Source: Lentibacter algarum (lineage in GTDB: Bacteria > Pseudomonadota > Alphaproteobacteria > Rhodobacterales > Rhodobacteraceae). From it: a DNA stretch of 64,000 nt. Location of the stretch: positions 62,001 through 126,000 of the forward strand of contig NZ_JAHKQI010000005.1 in assembly GCF_018860975.1 (NCBI RefSeq). Direction: 5' to 3'. The notes below the pieces were generated by a model. The model was not told the DNA's origin. It searched no databases and saw nothing but the letters and a program-made list of their open reading frames with translations. Shown here piece by piece: positions 27,572-34,970 of the stretch; positions within the stretch are counted from its first letter, which is position 1; each line of letters starts with the position of its first letter. A program made the position numbers and the translations under genes.

Positions 27572-28141
27572 TCAATACACCGGCGGGGCGATCGCCCAAA
27601 TTGCGACTGCGGGTTTGTCGTAGGGGTTGATCCACTTGAACGGCTCTCCTCGAATGCGAAAACTGTCGCCGGGGTTGATAGTAAAAGCCTTGCCCCCGAT
27701 CACCAGATCAAGCTTGCCAGAGATCAGATATCCGACTTCTTGGGTTGGGCGGGTGACGGTTTCGCCGATTTGGCTGTGCGGCTCGAAGGTGGAATGCACC
27801 ATCTCGAAGTCGTCTGTCAGGTCGGGTGACAAGAGTTCTTCCACCAGCCCCGCTTCACCGGAGCCGATGGGCCGCCGTGTTGCTTTGCGCACGACATATC
27901 CCGCCTCACCAGCGGGGGCGGGTGCATGTGAAAAAAGCATCGACACCGAAACATCGAGCGCCTTAGCGATGTGGCGCAGGTCGGTGATCGAGGGTTCCGA
28001 CATGTCACGCTCAACCTGACTGAGCCAACCAACGGAGCGGCCTAGAGTGTCGGCGAGATCAGACAGTGTCAGCCCACGCGCTTTGCGCAGCGCTCGCATG
28101 TCGGCGCCTAGGGTTTGTGACATTTGCCGCGATTGATGCAT
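27572..28141 (-). CDS. XRE-cupin transcriptional regulator
   Basis: A 189-residue regulator. The helix-turn-helix spans about residues 10-65 (LTLSDLADTLGRSVGWLSQVE) and a cupin sensor domain covers about 110-185 (PHSQIGETVTRPTQEVGYL and GDSFRIRG). Proteins of this plan (SutR, PuuR and relatives) bind a small amine or amino acid in the cupin and act as local repressors or activators. First gene of the eight-gene operon, so it probably regulates it and itself. Start may be the ATG at 28141 or 28123. A perfect inverted repeat lies just upstream. Confidence 0.88.
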   Translation of the reverse strand: MHQSRQMSQTLGADMRALRKARGLTLSDLADTLGRSVGWLSQVERDMSEPSITDLRHIAKALDVSVSMLFSHAPAPAGEAGYVVRKATRRPIGSGEAGLVEELLSPDLTDDFEMVHSTFEPHSQIGETVTRPTQEVGYLISGKLDLVIGGKAFTINPGDSFRIRGEPFKWINPYDKPAVAIWAIAPPVY

Positions 28142-28148
28142 GCGAATC

Positions 28149-28177
28149 TCGTGAAAAAATCTACAGTAATTTCACGA
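28149..28177. promoter_or_regulatory. Candidate operator of the XRE-cupin operon
   Basis: TCGTGAAA (28149-28156) and TTTCACGA (28170-28177) form a perfect 8-bp inverted repeat with a 13-base spacer, 8 bases upstream of the regulator start. A third copy of TTTCACGA lies at 28209-28216, across the stop codon of the msrC-like gene. Position and symmetry fit an autoregulatory site; no binding data exist here. Confidence 0.55.
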
Positions 28178-28210
28178 TGGCTCAGGTTGATGAAATTTCA
28201 AAGCATTTTT

Positions 28211-28666
28211 TCACGAACGGGTGAAAACAGCCTCAAGGATGGCTGTAAGGGCGGTTGCATCAGACTCATCGAAAGCTGCTGGTTGGTTGCTGTCGATGTC
28301 TAGCACAGCGATGACGTCGCCACCTGCGTTGAACACCGGCAAAACGACTTCAGAGCGGGTTGAAGACGCGCAGGCTATGTGACCGGGGAATGCGTCGACA
28401 TCATCAACCAGCTGCACTTCGGCCATGCGCGCGGCGGCACCACAAACCCCGCGGGAAAACGGGATTTGCAGGCAACCGTGACCGCCTTGATAGGGGCCGA
28501 TTTTAAGCAAATCAGGCTCTGTTACGCGGTAAAAGCCTGTCCAGTCAAACCTGTCGTCAGCATGATGCAACTCACAAACAACCGTCGCCATAAGGGCGAC
28601 TTCATCGGTTTCTCCTTCGGTGAGCGAGGCGATGACTTTGGCGATATTGGGATAGTCGATGCGCAT
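28211..28666 (-). CDS. msrC: GAF-domain free methionine-R-sulfoxide reductase
   Basis: A 151-residue single GAF domain. All three cysteines known in fRMsr enzymes are present: HGCLQIPF (Cys65), RGVCG (Cys75) and FPGHIAC (Cys99). It would reduce free, not protein-bound, methionine-R-sulfoxide, complementing MsrA in the same window. The ATG at 28666 lies 4 bp after the thiolase stop and gives the family length; an in-frame ATG at 28732 would lie inside the thiolase gene. Confidence 0.9.
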   Translation of the reverse strand: MRIDYPNIAKVIASLTEGETDEVALMATVVCELHHADDRFDWTGFYRVTEPDLLKIGPYQGGHGCLQIPFSRGVCGAAARMAEVQLVDDVDAFPGHIACASSTRSEVVLPVFNAGGDVIAVLDIDSNQPAAFDESDATALTAILEAVFTRS

Positions 28667-28670
28667 CCCG

Positions 28671-29843
28671 TTACACGCGTTCGATCGCGATGGCTGTGCC
28701 TTCACCGCCACCGATGCAGATCGCGGCGACACCGCGTTTGAGGCCGCGCTTCTCTAAAGCGTTCAGCAAGGTCACAATGATGCGAGCGCCCGAAGCGCCG
28801 ATGGGATGCCCGAGCGCACAGGCGCCGCCGTTGACGTTCATTTTGTCACGCGAAATACCCAACTCGTGCATGAAAGCCATAGGCACCACGGCAAAAGCTT
28901 CGTTGACTTCCCAGAGGTCGACATCGTCTTTGCTCCAACCGATATTTGCGAGCAGTTTTTGCGTCGCTGGGATGGGCGCGGTTGAAAACCAGCCCGGAGC
29001 TTGGGCGTGGCTTGCGTGGCCGACAACGCGTGCACGGATGTTGAGGCCCTGGGCCTTTGCGGCGTCTTCAGATGCGAGCACCAAAGCGGCGGCACCATCA
29101 GATATTGACGAGGCATTTGCTGCGGTCACTGTGCCGCCGTCGCGAAAGGCTGGCTTGAGCGTCGGGATCTTCTCGGGGCGGGCTTTTGCGGGTTGCTCGT
29201 CTTCAGAGATCGTCACATCGCCCTTGCGGGTTGTGAGGGTGACGGGTGCAACTTCTTCGCTGAAGGCGCCTGAGCCGATCGCCTCAAGCGCGCCATTGAG
29301 CGAGCCGATGGCATATGCGTCTTGTGCGTCGCGGGTGAACTGAAACTTCTCTGCACAGTCTTCGGCGAAGGAACCCATGAGGCGGCCCTTGTCATAGGCG
29401 TCTTCCAGACCATCAAGAAACATGTGATCGAGCACTTTCTGGTGACCGATACGTGCACCAGACCGCATCTTTTCCAGAATATACGGCGCATTTGACATTG
29501 ATTCCATGCCGCCAGTGACCATGGTCTCGGCGTGACCGAGTGCGATCTGGTCAACGCCCATCATCGTTGCTTTCATCCCCGAGCCACACATTTTGTTGAG
29601 GGTGGTTGCGGGAACATCTTCACCCAGACCACCGGCGAAACCGGCTTGCCGTGCGGGTGCTTGGCCTTGGCCTGCGGGCAGAACGCAACCCATGAGCAAC
29701 TCGTCAACTGTGCGCGCGCCTGCATTATCAAGCGCGGCTTTGATAGCGGCACCTCCGAGCTTCGCAGCTGGAACACCATCAAAGACACCCTGAAATCCGC
29801 CCATTGGCGTGCGGGCAGCACCAGCGATAACAACCTGTTTCAT
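28671..29843 (-). CDS. Acetyl-CoA C-acetyltransferase (thiolase)
   Basis: A 390-residue thiolase. The acyl-binding cysteine is in LNKMCGSGMKA (Cys86), the histidine in CALGHPIGASGAR (near residue 347) and the second cysteine in CIGGGEGTA (near 377). It condenses or cleaves acetoacetyl-CoA. PhaA (polyhydroxybutyrate) and AtoB (degradation) share these motifs and no phaB or other pathway gene is adjacent, so the role is left open. Divergent from the STAS gene. Confidence 0.95.
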   Translation of the reverse strand: MKQVVIAGAARTPMGGFQGVFDGVPAAKLGGAAIKAALDNAGARTVDELLMGCVLPAGQGQAPARQAGFAGGLGEDVPATTLNKMCGSGMKATMMGVDQIALGHAETMVTGGMESMSNAPYILEKMRSGARIGHQKVLDHMFLDGLEDAYDKGRLMGSFAEDCAEKFQFTRDAQDAYAIGSLNGALEAIGSGAFSEEVAPVTLTTRKGDVTISEDEQPAKARPEKIPTLKPAFRDGGTVTAANASSISDGAAALVLASEDAAKAQGLNIRARVVGHASHAQAPGWFSTAPIPATQKLLANIGWSKDDVDLWEVNEAFAVVPMAFMHELGISRDKMNVNGGACALGHPIGASGARIIVTLLNALEKRGLKRGVAAICIGGGEGTAIAIERV

Positions 29844-29944
29844 AGCAAGACCTTTCTAATTGTCTCTATCTGCATACAGAAAAGAAAGGTTTGTGGTCTA
29901 GCCTTAGTCGTGAATCAAGTATTTCTACGGTAGCGGAGCAAGAT

Positions 29945-30289
29945 ATGGAATTCAGCTGTAAAGAGACAAGTGATGTTTTGATTGTTAAAGTTGATGCCCC
30001 GCGGATTGACGCCGCTGCGGCGATTTCTTTCAAGCAAAACATGCGCGAGATCACTGGAAAAAGCGGCATCAGCCATGTGGTTCTTGATCTGAGTGAAGTC
30101 GGGTTTATCGACTCAAGCGGGCTCGGGGCGATTGTTTCTGTGATGAAGCTGATGGGCGGCACCAAGCGGCTTGATCTCGCTGCGCTGACCCCGACGGTTG
30201 AGAAGGTTTTTAGGCTGACGAGGATGGATTCAATTTTCACCATCTATGCACAATCAGCTGAAGTAGAAAAAATCTATCAGGCAGGCTGA
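29945..30289 (+). CDS. STAS-domain anti-sigma factor antagonist (RsbV/SpoIIAA type)
   Basis: A 114-residue single STAS domain with the phosphorylation site region FIDSSGLGAIVSV (Ser57/Ser58). In partner switching the unphosphorylated protein binds the anti-sigma kinase and releases a sigma factor. The start at 29945 follows a GGAGCA; an ATG at 29891 would add 18 residues without domain similarity. One base separates its stop from the start of the kinase gene downstream. Confidence 0.88.
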   Translation: MEFSCKETSDVLIVKVDAPRIDAAAAISFKQNMREITGKSGISHVVLDLSEVGFIDSSGLGAIVSVMKLMGGTKRLDLAALTPTVEKVFRLTRMDSIFTIYAQSAEVEKIYQAG

Positions 30290-30290
30290 G

Positions 30291-30770
30291 ATGCGACGGG
30301 GAAAAGTTGTAAGCTCTAGGCGAAGACGGGGGCATCTCTTACCGGAGATCTTGTTTGAGTTTCCCGGCGAGAATTTGTCAGTTCGCCATGCGCTCGCGCA
30401 ACTTCGGCACGAGCTTTCATCACTGGCGCTGAGCGCTGATGATCTTGGCTCGATCGAGATCGTGTTGGGCGAAGTTCTCAACAATGTTGTTGAACACGCT
30501 TATTGTGAGGGAGCCTCCGGTTCTATTCATGTGTCCTGTGTGCCTTCAGTACATGTGCTGCGATTCAAAGTAGAAGACCAAGGGGTGATGCTGCCGTTTG
30601 AAGAGCTGCCCGAGGGTGAATTGCCAAGTTTTGATAGGCCTCTTGCCGCTCTGCCAGAAGGCGGATTCGGCTGGTACCTGGTGCGCAATCTCGCATGTGA
30701 TCTGGTGTATCAACGACGTGAACATCGTAATATTCTGGCGTTTTCTATTCCGGTCGAAGGCTGTGCCTAG
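30291..30770 (+). CDS. RsbW-type serine kinase / anti-sigma factor (HATPase)
   Basis: A 159-residue protein with the GHKL ATPase N box EVLNNVVEHAY (residues 62-72), the G1 region VEDQGVMLPFE and a following GGFGWYLVRNL G2-like segment. It fits the family that phosphorylates an RsbV-like antagonist and sequesters a sigma factor, and forms a two-gene unit with the STAS gene. Neither a sigma factor nor a PP2C phosphatase is in the window, so its targets are unknown. A basic N-terminal tail (residues 1-15) precedes the domain. Confidence 0.82.
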   Translation: MRRGKVVSSRRRRGHLLPEILFEFPGENLSVRHALAQLRHELSSLALSADDLGSIEIVLGEVLNNVVEHAYCEGASGSIHVSCVPSVHVLRFKVEDQGVMLPFEELPEGELPSFDRPLAALPEGGFGWYLVRNLACDLVYQRREHRNILAFSIPVEGCA

Positions 30771-31017
30771 GCGCATCGCCGGTTTCGTGAAAACTGCCAA
30801 CTTCTCAAAAATGCCGCAATGCGCTCGAATCTTTGCCGGATTCAGATGTGATATAGGGAGGGTAGCTGCATATAGCTTCCCTCGGCGCTGTGTATTAACA
30901 GCCCCCACCCAGTGCGCGGCGTCGAGGCACTTACTTCTCCTGATAAGTTTGGTCTGAAAGCGCATTGGCATTGGTCGGTGCGCAGCTTAGTCTTTTATGT
31001 GATTCAGGGAGAGACAT

Positions 31018-32595
31018 ATGCGCGACTTTCATTTTCCGGGCAGATCGCCTGTTCTAGCGAGCAACGGCATGTGCGCGACTTCGCACCCACTGGCGGCGAA
31101 AGTGGCTGTTGATATCATGGAGCGTGGCGGCAACGCTATGGATGCTGCGATCGCCGGGGCCGTGCTGCTGGGCATATGCGAGCCACAGATGACGGGACTC
31201 GGCGGCGATTGCTTTGTGCTTTTTCAAGCCGATGAGAACAGCGATATCAAGGCGCTGAACGGCTCGGGGCGCGCTCCTGCTGCCGCTGACTTGGCGGCGT
31301 TGAAAGCCGCCGGACACAAGACGGTGCCGTTGCGAGGGCCAGAAGCTGTGACGATCCCCACGGCTGTCGAAGCGTTTTGCACGCTGTCGGAAGACTACGG
31401 AAAGCTGGGTTTGGCCGACATCCTTGCACCGGCGATCCGCTATGCAGAAGAGGGAGTTCCCGTTGCGCAGCGTGTAGCGTTTGACTGGCCCGAAGCGGGT
31501 AAGGCTCTACAAGGGCACGGAAAAACACACTATCTATTGAACGGAAAACCAGCGAAAGCGGGGCAGATCTTCGCAGCACCGGGGCAAGCAAAGGTGCTGC
31601 GTAAAATTGCGAAAGACGGGCGCAAGGGCTTTTACGAAGGTGAGGTTGCGGAGGACATGGTCGCCGCTTTGGCCGAAGTTGGCGGGGTGCACTCGGCACA
31701 GGACTTTGCGCAGGCCGAGTGCTTTTACACTGACCCTGTTGGAGGCCCATACAAAGGCGTCGACTTGCTTGAGCACCCGCCGAACGGGCAAGGAGCGACA
31801 GCGAACCTGATGCTCAACATGTTGGCGGAGTTTGACATTGCCGGCATGGATCCGCTTGGCGCTGAACGCGCGCATATTGAAGCGGAAGTTACCAAGCTGG
31901 CTTACGATGCACGCAACCGGTTTATTGCTGATCCGGATATGACGACGCATCTGGAGCACATGCTAGCGCCGGAAACAGCCAAGAAGTTGGCCGAATTGAT
32001 TGACCCAAAGAAGGCGATGAAAGCCGCTGCCGAGCTGAGCGAAGCGGTGCACAAAGACACGGTCTACATCACTGTAGTTGATGAAAACCGAATGTCAGTA
32101 AGCCTGATTTACTCTATTTTTCATGGGTTTGGCTCAGGTATCGCCAGCGAGAAGTTTGGGATTTTGCTGCAAAATCGCGGTGCAGGCTTTACGCTTGATG
32201 CCGCGCATCCGAACGCTTACGGCGCAAGCAAGAGACCGATGCATACAATCATTCCGGGGATGTTGGCGCAATCGGGTAAGGCGATTATGCCGTTTGGTGT
32301 GATGGGCGGAGCGTATCAGCCCTGCGGACATGCGCGGTTTGTTAGTAACATACAGGACTTTGGCATGGACGCTCAAACGGCGATTGACGCGCCGCGGGCC
32401 TTTTCAGACGGCAACGCAATGAAGGTCGAGAAAGGGTATTCAGATGCGGTGCGGGCCGAACTGGCGGAAATGGGGCATAGTGTTAACGTGCCTGATGGGC
32501 CGATTGGCGGTGCGCAGGCTGTGCTTATCCGTGACGATGGCTTGCTTGAAGGCGCCTCCGACCCTCGAAAAGACGGCTCAGCGATAGGATATTAA
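31018..32595 (+). CDS. ggt: Gamma-glutamyltransferase-family Ntn hydrolase
   Basis: A 525-residue protein made as a precursor that cleaves itself before the threonine in HKDTVYITVVDEN (Thr348). Family segments seen: SNGMCATSHPLA, GGNAMDAAIA (near 37), GLGGDCF and the oxyanion region near KRPMHTIIPGM. I see no clear signal peptide, so it may be cytosolic, unlike periplasmic E. coli Ggt. It could act on gamma-glutamyl amides or related amides; the exact donor is uncertain. Preceded by GGGAGAG. A rhodanese gene follows one base after its stop. Confidence 0.87.
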   Translation: MRDFHFPGRSPVLASNGMCATSHPLAAKVAVDIMERGGNAMDAAIAGAVLLGICEPQMTGLGGDCFVLFQADENSDIKALNGSGRAPAAADLAALKAAGHKTVPLRGPEAVTIPTAVEAFCTLSEDYGKLGLADILAPAIRYAEEGVPVAQRVAFDWPEAGKALQGHGKTHYLLNGKPAKAGQIFAAPGQAKVLRKIAKDGRKGFYEGEVAEDMVAALAEVGGVHSAQDFAQAECFYTDPVGGPYKGVDLLEHPPNGQGATANLMLNMLAEFDIAGMDPLGAERAHIEAEVTKLAYDARNRFIADPDMTTHLEHMLAPETAKKLAELIDPKKAMKAAAELSEAVHKDTVYITVVDENRMSVSLIYSIFHGFGSGIASEKFGILLQNRGAGFTLDAAHPNAYGASKRPMHTIIPGMLAQSGKAIMPFGVMGGAYQPCGHARFVSNIQDFGMDAQTAIDAPRAFSDGNAMKVEKGYSDAVRAELAEMGHSVNVPDGPIGGAQAVLIRDDGLLEGASDPRKDGSAIGY

Positions 32596-32596
32596 G

Positions 32597-32980
32597 ATGA
32601 CAATTACGCCAGTAAAAGAGCTTGTGCTGCGAGCGAAAGAAGAGATTGAAACACTTAGCCGCGATGAAGTTTGGCGACTTGCGCAAGCGGGTGAGGCGCT
32701 TGTGGTTGATATCAGAGACCCGCGTGAGCTTGAACGGGAAGGCAAGTTTCCGGGGGCGTTGAAGGCACCACGCGGAATGCTCGAGTTCTGGTTTGATCCC
32801 GCAAGCCCCTACCACAAGGAAGCGTTCGCGACGGACAAGAAGATCATCCTGTTCTGCGCAGGGGCTTGGCGCTCGTCATTGGCAACGAAAGCATTGCAAG
32901 ACATGGGCGCAACAAATGTTGCCGAAATGGATGGCGGATTTAAGCTCTGGAAGGAAGAGGGCAGGCCTGTTGAGGCTTAG
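32597..32980 (+). CDS. Single-domain rhodanese
   Basis: A 127-residue rhodanese domain with VVDIRDPRELEREGKFPGA (residues 36-54) and the active-site loop CAGAWRSS (Cys87). It probably carries a persulfide; acceptor unknown. Translated right after the gamma-glutamyltransferase gene, which could hint at thiol or glutathione turnover (inference). Its TAG stop overlaps the TAA of the convergent hspQ gene. Confidence 0.9.
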   Translation: MTITPVKELVLRAKEEIETLSRDEVWRLAQAGEALVVDIRDPRELEREGKFPGALKAPRGMLEFWFDPASPYHKEAFATDKKIILFCAGAWRSSLATKALQDMGATNVAEMDGGFKLWKEEGRPVEA

Positions 32981-33303
32981 TTGAGCTGGAAGTGCAGCGG
33001 GTAGAGGCCGTCTTCAAACGGGCCGAAGAGATCAGGGATGTCTGGGTGATCGACAGGCTGGCCTGAGTAATCGGCGATCAGGTTTTGTTCGGAAACATAG
33101 GCCACATAATAGCTCTGATCATTTTCGGCGAGCAGATGATAAAACGGCTGCTCTTTGCGTGGGCGGCTGTCTTCGGGGATAGCGGCATACCATTCGTCGG
33201 AGTTTGAAAACTCGGGATCAACATCAAAAACCACGCCGCGGAACGGGTGTTTCTTGTGTTTGACCACTTGGCCCAAGTGATATTTAGCGCGTGTTCTAAT
33301 CAT
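32977..33303 (-). CDS. hspQ: Heat shock protein HspQ
   Basis: A 108-residue protein of the HspQ/YccV hemimethylated-DNA-binding fold: KYHLGQVVKHKKHPFRGVVFDVDPEF and EWYAAIPEDSRPRKEQPFYHLL are characteristic, given here in separate parts. In enterobacteria HspQ is an adaptor and specificity enhancer of Lon and binds DnaA-related targets. Overlaps the rhodanese stop and is divergent from the transglycosylase gene. Confidence 0.92.
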   Translation of the reverse strand: MIRTRAKYHLGQVVKHKKHPFRGVVFDVDPEFSNSDEWYAAIPEDSRPRKEQPFYHLLAENDQSYYVAYVSEQNLIADYSGQPVDHPDIPDLFGPFEDGLYPLHFQLN

Positions 33304-33530
33304 TTTGTTTTAGCCCCTATAGCAGCACATTAACGCTTCATGAGGGTAAATGTCCATTTTTCACGTCGAATTTGACGGAAACACTGTGTGAAGCATGTGC
33401 CAACAGTTTGTCAAACCACAACCTGTAGAAAACACGCAATAATGCGCTCAAAAAGCGTGATTGTGATTTTGATTTGCGGGCGATTGCGCTATGGTGACTG
33501 CAAAATAAAAACAAAAATTGCGAGGGGCAG

Positions 33531-34127
33531 ATGAGCAGAATCCTTTGCGCTATCATGGTTGTAACACTTCTTGCCAGTTGTGGCGGAGGGCAATATTCAG
33601 ACGCGCCACGCGAGCTGGATAATGCATGTGCGATTTTGAAAGAGCGCCCGAAATTTGTGGGGGCATTCCGTGCCGCTGAACGTAAATGGAATGTGCCGGC
33701 GCATGTTCTGATGGCGACGCTTTACCAAGAGAGCAAGTTCAAGTCAGAAGCGCGACCGCCGTTCAGGTATACTCTTGGCGTGATTCCCATGGGGCGTCAG
33801 TCGAGTGCATATGGCTATAGTCAGGCGCTTGACGGAACGTGGAAGGAATACAAGCAAAAGACCGGCAACTTTAGTGCCAAGCGCAACAACATTCGCGATG
33901 CGGCTGACTTCATGGGGTACTACATGAACATCACGCGCGAGCGGAACGGCATCAGCCTGACGGATGCACGCAACCAGTATCTTGCCTATCATGACGGGCA
34001 CACGGGATATGCGCGCGGCACTTACAAGCGCAAGGCTTGGTTGATGCGGGTTGCTGGCGAAGTCGGGCAGCGTTCTATCACTTACAAGTCGCAACTTGCA
34101 GGCTGCCGGGCTTTCAAACGCTTCTAA
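33531..34127 (+). CDS. Lytic transglycosylase-like lipoprotein
   Basis: A 198-residue protein with a lipoprotein signal peptide (LLASC, lipid-bearing Cys17) and an SLT lysozyme-like domain: ATLYQESKF with the likely catalytic Glu67, then SSAYGYSQALDGTW. It would cleave peptidoglycan glycan strands at the cell envelope. A good GAGGGGC Shine-Dalgarno precedes the ATG. Followed by a hairpin terminator. Confidence 0.9.
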   Translation: MSRILCAIMVVTLLASCGGGQYSDAPRELDNACAILKERPKFVGAFRAAERKWNVPAHVLMATLYQESKFKSEARPPFRYTLGVIPMGRQSSAYGYSQALDGTWKEYKQKTGNFSAKRNNIRDAADFMGYYMNITRERNGISLTDARNQYLAYHDGHTGYARGTYKRKAWLMRVAGEVGQRSITYKSQLAGCRAFKRF

Positions 34128-34209
34128 GTGCGTGCGGGTTAAAAGCGTTTTGAGACAAGTTGTGTCTCAGCTTGAGATTGATACGCCCACATCCTAAAGA
34201 AACAGCGCA

Positions 34210-34254
34210 CGTTTCGCATTATTCTTGAAACCCAACAATAATGTGAAACGTTTT
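34210..34254 (+). terminator. Terminator of the transglycosylase gene, probably bidirectional
   Basis: A 14-bp stem with one G-T pair (34210-34223 with 34237-34250) is followed by TTTT. It reaches the stop codon of the convergent lolA gene. A smaller 7-bp hairpin without a T run lies at 34151-34169. Confidence 0.8.
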
Positions 34255-34858
34255 AGCGGCCCGCACGTTCTTGCGTGTTGATACCGATGTCAAAAAGCTT
34301 GTTGGCCATGCCGACGCCTTTTTGCAGATCACCCAAAACAACTGTCGTGCTTGAGCCGCCATTGTCGTTGATGATCCATTGACGCAGCTCTGTCGGGTTT
34401 GACGTGAACTTCAGCTGTATGTTGCCATACTCCGGGTGCGCCGGGTCTTGCGCGGTGATGGTTGTTGCCGTGCCGTCATAGCTGTGACCGACGACCATAT
34501 TGGCGCGGGCCAAGTCAACATTGCGTGCAAGGATGATCGACAGTGGTGTGCGGGCGAGGGGGTATGTCTCGGGGCCCTGCTTTGTTTTGGGGTCAAAGAT
34601 CGCCACTGTATTAGAGCTGGCGAGCACCAGAGTTTTCTCGGGTGGGTTATACTCAAACCTGATCTTGCCGGGGCGTTTGATGTAGATCGTGCCGGTGGAA
34701 ATACTTCCATCATCGTTGATCTGGGTGAAGGCGCCTTTGGCAGTCTTCATCGCGTTAAGATACTTGGACAGAGCGCCGAGCGAGAGCTTGTCAGCGCTGA
34801 CAGGGCCAGCGAGCGAAAGGGCCAGGACTGGGGCCAGAAAAATATGTTTTAGTTTCAT
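34253..34858 (-). CDS. lolA: Outer-membrane lipoprotein carrier protein LolA
   Basis: A 201-residue periplasmic chaperone that carries lipoproteins from LolCDE to the outer membrane. It has a signal peptide (about residues 1-22) and the LolA pattern: YLNAMKTAKGAFTQ, GTIYIKRPGKIRFEY and NPTELRQW. It lies downstream of ftsK, separated by the ftsK terminator, as in many alphaproteobacteria. Confidence 0.93.
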   Translation of the reverse strand: MKLKHIFLAPVLALSLAGPVSADKLSLGALSKYLNAMKTAKGAFTQINDDGSISTGTIYIKRPGKIRFEYNPPEKTLVLASSNTVAIFDPKTKQGPETYPLARTPLSIILARNVDLARANMVVGHSYDGTATTITAQDPAHPEYGNIQLKFTSNPTELRQWIINDNGGSSTTVVLGDLQKGVGMANKLFDIGINTQERAGR

Positions 34859-34919
34859 GCTCTTTACCTAATGTGTCGCGCGCGGGTTTGCACGTCTGCT
34901 TTAGGGGGAAAGTAAGCAA

Positions 34920-34950
34920 AGGCCGGCTGATATGCGATATCAACCGGCCT
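34920..34950 (-). terminator. Terminator of ftsK
   Basis: A 14-bp stem (34920-34933 with 34937-34950, one G-U on the minus strand) with a 3-base loop, followed on the minus strand by TTTGCTTACTTT. It lies 21 bp after the ftsK stop. Confidence 0.85.
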
Positions 34951-34970
34951 CTTGATGGCGAAAAACCGCC

